Source of the DNA: Megamerina dolium
Lineage: Eukaryota > Arthropoda > Insecta > Diptera > Megamerinidae
Direction of reading: 5' to 3'
Length of the DNA: 64,000 bases
Assembly (NCBI GenBank): GCA_963854835.1
Contig: OY978526.1
Coordinates: forward strand, 67,618,765-67,682,764
Below are positions 9,161 through 20,883 of this stretch, piece after piece (position 1 is the first letter of the stretch; every line of letters begins with the position of its first letter). The translations under genes were made by a program, and so were the position numbers. The notes below the pieces were generated by a model. That model was not told the DNA's origin, searched no databases, and saw only the letters and a list, made by a program, of their open reading frames with translations.

Positions 9161-9925
9161 TTTTTGGTTAGACATCAGCAGCATAATCAAACGATTTGTA
9201 AATAAAAGTAAAGGAAGAACAGAAAAGAAAATCAAAGAGAGAGAAGAAACCAGTGAGCAAAAACAGAATCGTAGATTGAGCGGAATGGAGAGAGTAGCCG
9301 CAAATCGGTGGTGCTAAATTATTACTCAACCCATTCCCCCAATCCAGATAACAATACACAGGGCAGTGCGTAGAAATTTGTTCTGGCGTAGATAATTGTC
9401 GTCGGAGATAAGTTGGCACGTCCGCTCACTTCTTCATGTGGCTTCCATATAAAGTCGCGAAAATTAAAACAAAATTTTAATGGCCATAATTTACGAAATA
9501 TTCGGCGTCGGAAAACCATATTCATGATGTGGATTAGTATTGTACAGATAGCTAAATACACAAGAAATGAAAAAATGTAGCTTCCATACATAGCCTCGGA
9601 AATCGTTTTTTGTTGAAACCGCCATAAGTAAACTAAGTATATAAGTACTCAAAATCTTAAGATTACTATATTTGGCAAGAAACCATAGCTCCCATATAAA
9701 GTCACAGAATTCTCTTAATTATTAAAACTCCCATAACGTATGAAATAGTTTGCCTAAGGTTACCATATTTCACGCAGAAATAATTTCGCTCTATACTCCT
9801 AAAATAACACCCACTATTTTGCCTATTTAACACCTTTTTGACAGATTTTTACATGGGAAATATGTCAAATCAGTCGATATTACAATAAATTTAAGATGAT
9901 CTTAAGTGTGACTCTAATTAGGGAC
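9161..9925. other. Unassigned AT-rich DNA
   Basis: Contains loosely recurring phrases such as CTTCCATA(C/T)A...AGTC(G/A)C (9442-9460, 9585-9600, 9688-9705) that suggest an old dispersed or tandem repeat. No gene is seen. Confidence 0.4.
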
Positions 9926-11880
9926 AATTAAATTTGGAACAAGTGCAGAATACGGACTCAGAAGAAAAAAAAAATAAAAAATTGCCTCGGATAGAGCTTC
10001 GTTTTGTGTATAAAAAGTAAAAAATTTGTCTCTGCAAATGCCCATACAAGCAGTGGCTCAAGGTCAAAGTTCAAAATTGAGGTCGAGATTATTCGATAGA
10101 GACGTAATTTTTTTCTATAATATGGGTATCATAAGAAAGGTTTTTTAAATACCTTTCTACTGATATATATAATTTAATACCTATTTTTTACATTTTAAAA
10201 GTTATTATCAAAACTATAAATTTGAAATTTTTTTTTTTCAAAAACCAATTTTTATTTTCGAAAATAATCCTTATTTACCTATCGAAAATTTAGCACCATA
10301 CTAAAGCTTATACAATTACCTTTATAACGGTGTATAAAACATATTTTTCCAGAATTTGTATGCATTTCAAAAATTGTTTTCAAGCTGATACTTCATCAAG
10401 TGTTTCCAATATGGACGGCTTTCGATACAATTACCTGCATGTCTTCAAATTCAGTATCGCAACTAACAGTATTTTAGGACAAAAGCTTTTTCGATAGCCG
10501 GCATTCGGCCGGTCGCTAAAAAATAACCCTTATAGGCCCGACGCCGGCTTCGCGACCAACAGTATTTTAGGACAAAAGCTTTTTTGATAGACGGCCTTCG
10601 GCCGGGCGCAAAAAAAATAACCATTATAGGCCCGACGCCGGCTTCGCGACCAACAGTATTTTAGGACAAACGCTTTTTTGATAGCGCTAAAAAAATAACC
10701 CTTATAGGCCCGACGCCGGCTCCGCGACCAACAGTATTTTAGGATAAAAGCTTTTTTGATAGCCGGCATTCGGCCGGTCGCTAAAAAAATAACCCTTATA
10801 GGCCCGACGCCGGCTTCGCGACCAACAGTATTTTAGGACAAAAGCTTTTTCGATAGCCGGCATTCGGCCGGGCGCTAAAAAAATAACCCTTATAGGCCCG
10901 ACGCCGGCTTCGCGACCAACAGTATATTAGGACAAAAGCTTTTTTGATAGCCGGACTTCGGCCGGTCGCGACCAACAGTATTTTAGGACAAAAGCTTTTT
11001 TGATAGCCGGCCTTCGGCCGGGCGCAAAAATAAATAACCCTTATAGGCCCGACAAAAGCTTTTTTGATAGCTGGTTTACACAAATTAAGTTCACTCATTT
11101 CAATTTGTATTAAAAATCCTTGCTAAAATCAAATCAAATTTGTTTTACTTGAAGCTAATTCGTAACTTTTGAAATAACGGGACTGAACAGTGTAACCTAA
11201 AATTTTTGTATTCGCAATTAACAATAATTTTGCTGGTTGCGCCAATACACAAACAATGTTGTCTTTATCAGATTAATAAAAGAATTAGTTAATTATACTA
11301 TTTCATCCTATTTTTCCTTAATTCTTTTGTCTATGTCTACCGCTATGATTATAACTGCCTAACTATTCCTCTGTGCACATATTTGCTATAGCGAAAGTAT
11401 GACCATAAAAAAATATATTAAAAATATATAAAAATTCTTTAAAAATATGTTTTATATACCATTGGAAAGATAATCCTATGATCTTTGAGATAATATATAA
11501 TTTTTGATAGGTTAATGGGGGACTTTTTCGAAAAAAAAATCGGTTTTTACAAAATTTTTATAAAAAATTTATAATTTTCTTCATAACATTTAAAAAGATA
11601 AAAATTTATATAAAATATTATATACCTATAAAAAGGTATTAAAATTACCTGTGTTTTGATACCCATATTGTAGAAAAAACTTGCTTGTCTCTCGAGTAAT
11701 CTCGACCTCAATTTTGAACTTTGACCTTGAACCACGCCTTGTGTGGGCATTTGCAGAGACAAATTTTTTATTTTTTATATTCACAAAATGAAGCTCTATC
11801 CGAGGCAATTTTTTATTTTTTTTTTCATTCTGAGTCCGCATTCTGCACTTATGCCTTAAATTTAATAATTTTGGCACCAG
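9926..11880. mobile_element. Foldback-like element: long inverted arms around a minisatellite
   Basis: Seen: the left arm (about 9926-10310) and right arm (about 11480-11880) are inverted copies. Shared landmarks are GTGCAGAAT(A/G)CGGACTCAG, TTGCCTCGGATAGAGCT, the TTGTCTCTGCAAATGCCCA block, and AATTGAGGTCGAGATTA. The arms are clearly diverged (many substitutions and indels), so the element is old. Between them sits a 94-bp minisatellite. No transposase is present. This layout (long TIRs, internal tandem repeats, no coding) resembles foldback/TIR-minisatellite elements described in flies. I found no certain target-site duplication, so the outer edges are approximate. Confidence 0.6.
10465..11071. 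repeat. 94-bp GC-rich minisatellite, about 7 units
   Basis: Seen: AACAGTATTTTAGGACAAAA recurs at 10465, 10558, 10652, 10730, 10824, 10918 and 10974. The full period is 93-94 bp; two units are shortened to 78 and 56 bp. Each full unit contains GATAGCCGGC, TTCGGCCGG, CTTATAGGCCCGACGCCGGC and CGCGACC, GC-rich pieces that can pair locally (CCGGCnTTCGGCCGG). They contrast sharply with the AT-rich surroundings. Open frames through this array are by-products of the repeat and not genes. Confidence 0.85.
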
Positions 11881-11899
11881 TCTTTTAATAAATTAAAGA

Positions 11900-12460
11900 A
11901 TAGACAGATACAAAACAATTAGTGTACTTATACTAGTGACATCAAAAATCGATATTCAATGAGAACTCTCATATTCGTATACATATTCGATATTTAAGTT
12001 ACTTTAAGAACTATAAGAAATATCGAAAGCAACTTTCTGTATAACCTCAAAATTAGTTAGTTGAGATTAATTGAATTACTCTACACGATGTATGTAAGTG
12101 TATTGTCATGGTAGTTATGTGAATATATAAATACTCGTTCAAATATTTATTTATATTGGTAAAGATATTGATATACATACTGTTAAATAGGTCATTGTGT
12201 ATTGGGGAATGATGAAGAGCTGAAGTATTTATATTGGAGTTAATAGATTTTGATTAGTTTCTTTATACGAACATTGTAATTTAATAAAAGAATACTTACA
12301 TATATTGTTATTATCTATCTATACATAACATAATTATACGGGGTTTTATTGCCTACCGAAAAATGTGTACAACCTTATTTAAAAATAAATTAATTCCAAC
12401 AAATAAATTATTATTAATAAATTGTTATTAAAACACAATGAAACACGATCAAATGAGATC
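11900..12460. other. AT-rich spacer
   Basis: No feature recognised beyond low-complexity A/T. Confidence 0.5.
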
Positions 12461-13620
12461 TATTTTGCAAGGCCTTATTGTATGTTTTAACTAGGTTCAG
12501 GCATTTTAAAAATTTAAGCATTTTCTGAGAGTTTGTGTGGAGGCAATTGCATCTAAATTTTTCTTGTCTCCTGAGTGCCGGTCATTCACTGTGAATATGC
12601 TTTGAACTTTCAATGTCCATTTCACAGAATCTAGAACTGATGTTTGTCCGAGAAATCCAACTTTGGTGGAACATACCTCAGGCTTATCCGATATTCCCTT
12701 AGTTGAGATGAGGAATTGTTTTGCTTGTCACTGAGCGGCGGTGTTAAACTAGTGGTCGGAAAATTTCTTTGAAAGCACACAGAAGGGATCAGGACGATCT
12801 AAAACAGGTCTGTGCCTCTTTTAGTTAGGAAATCATCTACTTCAATTTTGCATTGCCCCTGTGATGATTGTTTGACTTTTGGCCATTGTGCAAGAGATGC
12901 ATAGTTGATTGACAGCCGAGGTGAAAGCTCAATATGTCGTTCTGGGATCTAAACTCCAGGTCTTACAAAAAGCCTGGTATAGGTAAAAACGCCCTAGTGG
13001 CTTTCGTGAGGGCTTTTTAAGGTGTGGTTTCCAAGTTAGCGTTTCATTGAGTTTGACTTGTTGCAAAATTAACGTGTGGTATATCCTAGAAGAGGACATG
13101 TGAGATTAATATTCCATTTCCTAGTGAATGGTAAAATTACAGTTTTTGATGGGTTGATAAAAAAGGCCTTTTTGTATGCACCAGTTGTTAATTAGTAACA
13201 GCGCTTGCTGCATGCGGCCCGTTATAGTCTATTCATGCCAGACTACTATAAACACCAACAGCTCATTAGGTTGAAAAACCTGATTTTTTAGCTTGCATAG
13301 TAGTTCATCTATTACTAAAGTCCACAGCAGCGGTGGGAGTACGCTCCGTTGGTGGCGGCCCCTTGTGTCTGTGATAGTTCTGAAAGTCCACCTAGATGTC
13401 CAGATTTTAGCATAAATATCTATTTTATAATTTGTAGAGATACTTCTTTCGGCAGTAGGGCATTTTTAATTGCCTCATATTAAGTATTGTCAAAAGCTTC
13501 CGAAATGAAGATAAATTCGCAAAGTGCTATTTGTTTAGACTCGATTGCCTTTTCAATAATAAGAGTTAGGCTATATAGCAGTTTCATTGGATTTGCTCCA
13601 TTCCACAAATCCACATATAC
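12460..13620 (-). mobile_element. Degenerate R1-like LINE, reverse transcriptase region
   Basis: No long open frame survives, but the minus strand still reads in pieces. SVLPPLLWTLVIDELL (expected GVLSPLLW-V-DELL) lies near 13340, MQQALLLINNWC with LFINPSKTVILPFTRK near 13160, and LTWKPHLKKP with AFCKTWSLDPRTTY near 13000. This order, with a W-rich thumb, matches R1-clade LINEs, which carry RT followed by RNase H. Frames shift repeatedly, and the YxDD box is not visible. It is possibly the same family as the better preserved 3' end at 43882-44757. Confidence 0.6.
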
Positions 13621-13829
13621 CTAAATAATACAAACGATATAGGATTTTCGTTATTAAATATGCAGAAAAGATGACATTATTCCTTTCGAATCTACAAAAC
13701 TGAAATAATTAATTATGGGGCTCCTGAACTTCGTATTTAATCCGTTGCTTTTTTGGAATCGCAACTTTAAATCAACTAAAAACAACTCTAAGGTGGTTTT
13801 GTAATGAAATCAGCTGCAGATTTCGCGTT

Positions 13830-14756
13830 TCACATCCCACGTTTACATGAATTCGACAAATGATTTTGGGAATGTATAAGGTCTAGTAAAAAGAAAACCA
13901 TTTTTTTTGCATATGCATTTGCATTGACGGTCTTATTTAGCATAGTTAGAATGATCTGATCACTTGGTGCCAGGTCCGGACTATAAGTTGGATGCATAAG
14001 AACCTCCCAACCAAGCTCCCGGAGCTTCTGCTGAGTCGCTATCGATGTGTATGGCCTGGCGTTGTCCTGATGGAACACAATTCCTTTCCTATTGGCCAAA
14101 TCTGGCAGCTTCTGGACGATTGTTTCCTTCAGTTGCTCCAATTGTTGACAGTATAGGTCCGAATTAAGAGTTTGGCCGTAGATGATTCCCTGCCAATCCC
14201 ACCAAACATATAGCAAAACCTTCCTGACCGTCAATCCGGGCTTGGCCACTGTTTGCGCCGGCTTACCGCGATTAGACCACGACCGTTTTCGCTTGACATT
14301 GTCGTAAGTGACCCACTTTTCATTACCAGTAACCATCCGCTTCAGAAATGGATCGATTTTGTTGCGATTCAGCAGCGATTCGCAGATGGAAATTCGGTCC
14401 GTGAGGTTTTTTGGGTTAACTCTTCTTCTTGTATCTAGCCTTGTCGAAATGGTTCCAAACGGTTTTTGTGCAATGATTAGCTCCTGGGCAATAGAAACAG
14501 AGCTTAAGTGACGGTCAGACTCGACGATTGCCATTATTTTATCGATATTTTCGACAATAGGCCTTCCAGAGCGTGGTGCATCTTTGACATCAAAATTACC
14601 GGAACGGAATCGACGAACCCAAAATTGCACATGATTGGCTGTTACAGTATCAGGACTATAAACACTATTCACATTTTCGGCCGTCTGGTTTGCATTTTCG
14701 CCTTTATCGAAGAAAAACTGTAAAATATGGCGTATTTTCTCTTTACTGGTGTCCAT
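13830..14756 (-). pseudogene. Mariner DD34D transposase, 308 aa, inactivated
   Basis: Seen: starts MDTSKEKIRHILQFFFDKG, with the first helix-turn-helix to about residue 60 (SGRPIVEN follows). Near 14425-14480 another frame reads KTVWNHFDKARYKKK, so a frameshift scrambles the second helix-turn-helix. The catalytic region is well kept (WVTYDNVKRKRSWSNRGK and QTVAKPGLTVRKVLL). However, the first Asp is Asn (MVTGNEKW, residue 145), and a few residues are missing after WWDWQGIIY. D231 (FHQDNARP) and D266 (SPDLAPSD) remain, with the 34-residue spacing. After SDQ the C-terminus is in a wrong frame. Length is close to the family's usual 340-350. Not functional. Confidence 0.85.
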
Positions 14757-14799
14757 CTTTGATGCGTGCTCAAATAATACTTAGTTTATTTAGTACGAA

Positions 14800-16584
14800 A
14801 TCCTATATTTCTAGCGTAACCCGATCGAACTTATACAACGTGAGATACAGATTACTAAAGCCATTTATTGGAAAAATAATGGATTACTTTTTACTACACC
14901 TGATATATACCGTTTATGTCATCATTAACTTAAAACTTCTTTGGAGCGTTCATATACTTGTCGATCTATTTTTTATGGCATTTTTAAGGCGATTTTGAGG
15001 TTAGGTTTGTATGGGAACTAAATCGGACCAATGGAACATGAGATATTGCGATTCAAGTAATACAGAAATTGACAAAACATTGACGATTTTTCAAAACGAT
15101 ACACGTGCAAACTTATTTTACGTAAAGAATAAAAAAACTTTTTCGGCCAAATCTTAGATATCAAACCCTGAAAATTGCGCGATTTAAAAAAGAATTATCT
15201 TTGTACTCAACTTCAGTTTCAACCACTTTCATTCAACATCATCTACTTTGTAGAATATGTATAATTAATTATATTAGTTAGGGATTTCTGTTTATTTTTC
15301 ATTATTTCAAATATAGTTTACAGAGGTAGGTATATACTGGTATGTATGTTATAATACTGATATTATATATTTCAACTTTATGTATGCAACTTAAGATGAA
15401 CGAAAAAGTAAAATACACTTGAATTGTGCATGTATTAAAATAAAAAGAAGAAGAGGAATTAAAACAAAAAGAACAATTTAATTGTACTACATATATTTTG
15501 AACAACAATTCTTCAACTAATATTATATGTACATTTGAAACTCTTGCAAAAATTTTAAACTCTTGTATAAAGTGTGCAATATTCCTATACAAAAATACTG
15601 GTATACACGTGTCTATGCATATATCTAAAAAAAAAAATAAGTTTAAAAAACAGCAACAATAGCAATACCACAACAATAACAAAATATCTGCAAAGAATCC
15701 TTCATCATTACAATTAGGGTTGTCATTCTGCCATTAATTGAAACCGGTTAACCGGTTTACTTATTTAGACTATTCGCAATGACGATTGCCGAATATTATT
15801 CGTGTTTGAAAGCCAGTTATTTATTATCAAATATCCGAAATTTTGAATAGCTTTCGAGTTTAATCGTAAATTTTATTAATTTGCAGGAAAAATGGAATAT
15901 ATATGTAATATTTTATTTAGGAGATTCCATTTTCTATGTGGAATATATTCGCTGAAATCATCGTAGCGTTTTTTTACAATATTTTTTTCAGTATGGTATT
16001 TTAGAAAGAAAAAAATTAAATATATTCGAAAATTGATAATAAGAAGTTGACCTGTGGTTTGATGTTCAGACAAAAAGGCACTTACATATAATTAAAATTA
16101 GGATCCATGATGTGATAGCACCGATTATTATTCCCATATATACCGATATTTCCCATAAAAAGATATGTAAAAATAACGATATTAAATTTAAGATGATCTT
16201 AATTTTGAATATAATAAAATTCAAATTTGCTTCAGACTATAATATTTGTTATATCTATAATATTTTGAATAAACTTTTTACGAAGTGCTATATTATTTGA
16301 TATTTTTTAAAAGGTTGCAAAATTGCAATTTTAATTGGAATTTTTAATTTTCTTTTTGAATTTTTTAAAGCATAATATCTCGAAAATATTCTATGAAGTT
16401 ATTCTCATAAACGGTTTTCGAGTAATTCTCCCATTTGTAGAAATGCTTTCTGACTATACAATAAGGCGGGTGAAATATTAAAATTGTTTGGCTATGTGAT
16501 AAAAAGAAATTTCAATCATTTCAAACATTTCTTCTCAAGAAAAGATAAAGAAATGGCTGATTTGAACCCGTTTACATTTTATGC
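14800..16584. other. AT-rich spacer
   Basis: Contains a palindromic AACCGGTTAACCGGTT near 15744 and scattered A/T repeats. No gene, TIR or LINE remnant is recognised. Short open frames here are low-complexity. Confidence 0.45.
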
Positions 16585-17119
16585 TGCAACTAGCCACCGA
16601 CGTAAAAACGTAGAACGTGTCAGCTGACACGATCTATCTTATGGGAATGTCGTGTTAACGAAAACTCACCACCGTATGACGGTGACGTAGACGTTGCTCG
16701 TAGCGGAGAGAATCAACAGCAATTTGATTTTTTACGTAAAAACGTGTCAGCTGATGGCTCTATATGTTTACAGGGTTACCAGCTTGGACTTTTATAAATG
16801 AATAAAAAATTAACTAAAAAAGTTTAATTTTTTTTTTTTAATTAATCAAAAATATCATCGTGTTTAGTTATTTATTAAAATATACTTTACATATTAATTT
16901 GTTTTTTAGTTTCTAACATCTATATTATGAAATTTGATCATGAAAATGGTAAGTGTGATTAAAAGCATGCACGCACAGTGATACATGGCAACATTGTTAT
17001 TTATGTATACAAGAAAGAATAGTCGATTTCTCCATCGCCGCTACGGGCATAACTTTTGACAAATTTTTGCTCTTACGTACGGGCGGTACGTACGTACGCT
17101 ACGTCGGTGGCTAGTTGCA
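16585..17119. mobile_element. MITE-like element with 20-bp perfect terminal inverted repeats
   Basis: Seen: TGCAACTAGCCACCGACGTA at 16585 and its exact complement ending at 17119, giving 535 bp with no coding. Inside, CGTGTCAGCTGA occurs twice and the right end has GTACGTACGTACG. I could not find a clean target-site duplication, so the superfamily is open. Confidence 0.6.
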
Positions 17120-18775
17120 CCATTAGTTGTAACATTTACTATGAAAGCATCAATTATGGATTTATGGGAGTTCCGCTAAGTAGCTTAGAGTTGGTTAAAG
17201 TATGTTTGAATAAAATGTTTAAGAGGAAAAATTAATGGGGATCAGTCACATTTTATTTTTCACAGGTTATTTGTCGATTTTTAGATATATTTTCGTTAAT
17301 TTATTATGCGAGTTCCCTTAAGCGATGAGATAGTGGGCAAGAATGCTTGGAGAAAATGTTAAGAAAAAAAAACTATGGGGGTCAGTCATACATTAGATGA
17401 ATTAATATTGAATATAAATATTGATACAAAAAATGTTGAAAATACCAATTTACCGGTTATTAAAATGTGTCGAATAGCAGTTGTATGTATTTGATAATCG
17501 GTTTCTTTGAAAATGTCTAATAATTGACAGTCCTATTTACAATAGAAGCTGTAGGAGTAAAAAAGTGCATAAACACTAGGAAAAACAAACCCGAATTAAA
17601 TGCTAAAATACATATTTGCAGTCTTAGCTGTGTTTTTGTGATATTCTTTGTAAAAAAAAGTTAATGATCAATGATTTTAATATAGATTTTGTGCAGAAAC
17701 AGGAGGAAATGAAATGAGGTCACAAAAATAGTTTTTTTGAAAACAAATGATTGTATTTTAAGAATTGAAATATAAGAATTGTAGATATTCAAAATAAGTC
17801 ATTATAGCTTCATTGGACTGTAATTAGCAAATATTACGTTAGAAAAGATTTTACTATGGGTATTAAAAGACCGGGTCTCCCGGGAGCATATTTTTAATTG
17901 ATAGATGTATATTTACATACATGTACAAGTAGGTATGAAGGTGTGAGCATTAAAATTGAGGCGATTGTTTAAATGTTGTGTGCAGCAAACTTTACATAAG
18001 TACCGAAAAAGTTTAAATATTATATTATAGAATGCAGAATGGTATGCATAGTGTAGTAGTAGTAGTAGTTGTAACAATGATATTAGCAACAACAGTAGCA
18101 ATGTGTTCGTTTTATGAGATGTATAAGTATATCAGACGTAGTGTTCTACGCGTAATACATTGTGCTTTAGTTGCATTATGTAGGTATAATACAGTTATGC
18201 ATACTTGTCTGATTTCACCATTAAGTTCCTATCATAACCACCATAACCACTTGTCGCGTACAATTTTCCAGTATATATTTTATGCGCCATTTTAAATGGA
18301 TCCCATCATAAGTTACTATGAATATTGTCTAAGTTTTACTAAGAATTTTATTTGCTTTCTTTATATCTTTGGTATTTTATTGCAAAGACTTAGTTCGTAT
18401 CCACAGCTTATAATAAGTTAAATCATTTGTTTGATAAATGCAATTTAGTAGACATTGAATATATTAATCTTATTTGCATTAACATTTATAAGTATTGTAT
18501 AACTTTTTGCACATTATCTTTTATTTTTATTTTTAAAATATTAATGTAAATATAAATTTGCTTTAATCTTTTTTTATTCATTCATGTGGTATTATATATC
18601 ATACATTAGGTTTATTAAAAAGCAAATTATTTCAATAAACTGCTTACAAAGACATTCTTTCAGTATTAATCATCATGACAGCTACCAAGATAGTCAATTT
18701 AAAGAATATAAGTAGGTACTATCGTTATTTTGTTATGAAGAATGCTTCAACATATTATTTTAATATTTGGATACA
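17120..18775. other. Unassigned AT-rich DNA
   Basis: Holds a short GC-rich inverted motif (ACCGGGTCTCCCGGGA, 17871-17886) and a GTA trinucleotide run near 18050. No gene is supported. Confidence 0.45.
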
Positions 18776-20088
18776 CAGCCGTTGACAGCTAATTAAGAAC
18801 AAATTTGATTTCATGAATAATTTTTTATATTTCTAATAATTTCGGAAATTATTAAGTTACTTTTTAATATTTTTGGTTATGGGAAGACAATTCAGTTAAG
18901 TTTTGGTTACTAGAATATTTCCAATCATGGGTACTGTACTCCGGCCATACGAAAGCCTATAATTGAGCTGCGAAAGACGATTGCAACTCAATTAAATTGC
19001 TCCAAAACAATGGTATTCCATGCAATAGAACACTGGAACAAAAATAAGACCACAAAAAAGTAGTAAATTTACTGACCGCCAAATTGTATGTAAGTCAAAA
19101 TTGGATCCTCGAAAGAGTGCTGCCGACATTCGGCGTGAAAAAATTGATGAATTGCACGTAGATATATCGCGAAGGACCGTTGCTCGTCGATTGTTAGAGG
19201 CTGGCCATTAGTGACAATAAAACAAAGAAAAAGTTTGCTAAGAACCATGATGATTGGCTTCTTAATAAATGGAAATATGTGGTTTGGAGTGATGAATCGA
19301 ATCGTCTTCGTTCAGATGGTAGAAAATATGTTAGACGGCCAAAAGGAGCGGAATTGAATCCTAAGTATGTTTCAACCATTATGAAACATGGAGGTGGTAG
19401 CATTAATGTATAGGGATGTGTCTCCTGGTATGGAGTTGGTCCTATACACCTTGTAAAAGGAACACTCACCAAGGAAAATTATGTGGACATATTGCGTGAT
19501 GTGCTACTACCATGGGCGGATGCAAATTTACCTGTTATTTGGTCATTCCAACAGAATAACAAACCGAAATATACAGCGAAGCTCACAAACATTTTTTTCG
19601 AACAGCACTCTATGACTGTTCTTGAGTAGCCATCATCAAGTCCTGAACTAAATCCTATCAAACATGTATGGTGTGATGTTATGAAGGTCGTCGCTGTGGA
19701 AAAAATAGCAGAATTTCGATATGTTATTTGAAAAAGTCAAGGGGTCATGGTATGCCATACCTGCTTAAAGGTCGATGTTTTAAAACAAAGAGGTTTTTCC
19801 ACGAAATACTAGGAAAACTATAACATATTAAGTTTTTTTTTTAAATAAGTTGTTGAGTTTGTCCTTGGGTTTTTTTTTAATTAAGTCTTTTGTTCTTAAT
19901 TAGTTGTTTCGCTGAAAATCTGAGGTTAAGTTAGAAAAAAGCCCATTATATACAATATAAGAGATAAGAGATCTCATGAAATCCAATTATGCTTTACTTT
20001 TCGTTAATATGTGCCCATACAAAATAAAAGATATAAACATGCTTAAAGCAAATCAAAACCTTTGTTCTTAATTAGTTGTAAACGGCTG
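18776..20088 (+). mobile_element. Dead Tc1-like transposon
   Basis: Seen: ends CAGCCGTTGACAGCTAATTA at 18776 and the complement of CAGCCGTTTACAACTAATTA ending at 20088, both followed by AGAACAAA, with TA beyond the right end. An internal repeat of TTGTTCTTAATTAGTTGT lies at about 19880. The transposase inside is a pseudogene. The family is distinct from the intact 1651-bp element near the left end of the window. Confidence 0.8.
19125..19730 (+). pseudogene. Tc1-like transposase, multiple stops and lost catalytic residues
   Basis: Seen in the plus strand: a helix-turn-helix trace (ADIRREKIDELHVDISRRTV), then after a stop KKFAKNHDDWLLNKWKYVVW with SDES (first Asp retained). Next come YVRRPKGAELNPKY and MKHGGGSINV, a stop where a Trp is expected, then GCVSWYGVGPIHLV. 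The second motif is FQQNNKPKYTA (expected QDNDPKH, Asp lost). The third is SPELNPIKHVW (expected SPDLNPIEHVW, Glu replaced by Lys). Two of three catalytic residues are gone, and at least three stops occur. Confidence 0.8.
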
Positions 20089-20480
20089 TATGTATGTATG
20101 TGATATTATTAAAGTATTGTAAATACATGTATATGTATTTGTTGTTTTTTTTTACGACAAATACTCGTGTTGTTTTATATGTGTTTACATGCATGATAAA
20201 CAAATGATGGACATTTCTTCTGCATTGTCGAATATTCCATTTCGACTTTGTGCCAACGCGTAATAAAATGTTGTACGTTGAAAGCTCTCCATAGCTATAT
20301 GTGTAACGGTACATTCAAGCATTAATTAACAACAATATTATGAGTTGTAATAGTGGAAAATTTATTATTACAAACTGCACTATTATATAAATTGCTTCCG
20401 TAAGGAAATCAGTGTAAATAAATAAGAAAGTTCATTATAGGATATATCCACATATGCAACAGATGTAATATTACAGTATA
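20089..20480. other. Spacer
   Basis: TG-rich and AT-rich DNA; nothing recognised. Confidence 0.4.
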
Positions 20481-20883
20481 CAGGGTGGACCATAGCTAAA
20501 ACCAAAGATCGTCCAAGTACTTCTCTTTAATTTCCGTCCACAAAAACTCATTTATCATGCCTCTATCAACTTGACGATCACGTGTGGGTTTTCCTATCCC
20601 CAGATGTATCAGTTGTGCTTGTTAACATAGTCGCCCAGATGAAAATGCGCTTCGTCAGAAAAGATAAAAGAAACTTTTTTTCAATATACGCACTCTTTGG
20701 GCTACACAACAGTGACTTCTGAAAAAGGTTTGCATTTTTTTCCATCGTTGTTCAATTGTAAAGCGATTCATTTCGATCCGAGTCGATATGGTACTGGCTG
20801 TTTGCCAAGATTTCCAGTGGGAAAGAACTGTCACTGTAAAAATAATATGTGATTAAACAAAAGGCACAAAATGATCCACCCTG
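20481..20883 (-). mobile_element. Internally deleted DD41D (rosa-type) mariner
   Basis: Seen: 403 bp with ends CAGGGTGGACCAT and the complement of CAGGGTGGATCAT, flanked by TA. On the minus strand an N-terminal piece (RFTIEQRWKKMQTFF) is joined to the first catalytic block, IFSDEAHFHLGDYVNK. That block has stops, and the rest of the transposase is deleted. The same vocabulary (SDEAHF...GYVNKQN) occurs in the larger copy at 48947-54788 and in the relic at 46345-47400. Confidence 0.65.

Noticed and set aside
10465..11071. CRISPR-like array of regular repeats
   Set aside because: The units are contiguous with no unique spacers and the genome is eukaryotic; it is a minisatellite.
10530..11098. 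Open frames with repeated peptides (RSRRRAYKGYF type)
   Set aside because: By-products of the 94-bp minisatellite; the frame breaks with each shortened unit.
15735..15760. AACCGGTTAACCGGTT palindrome as a transposon end
   Set aside because: No partner inverted end or target duplication was found; a loosely similar phrase at 28638 is too diverged to define an element.
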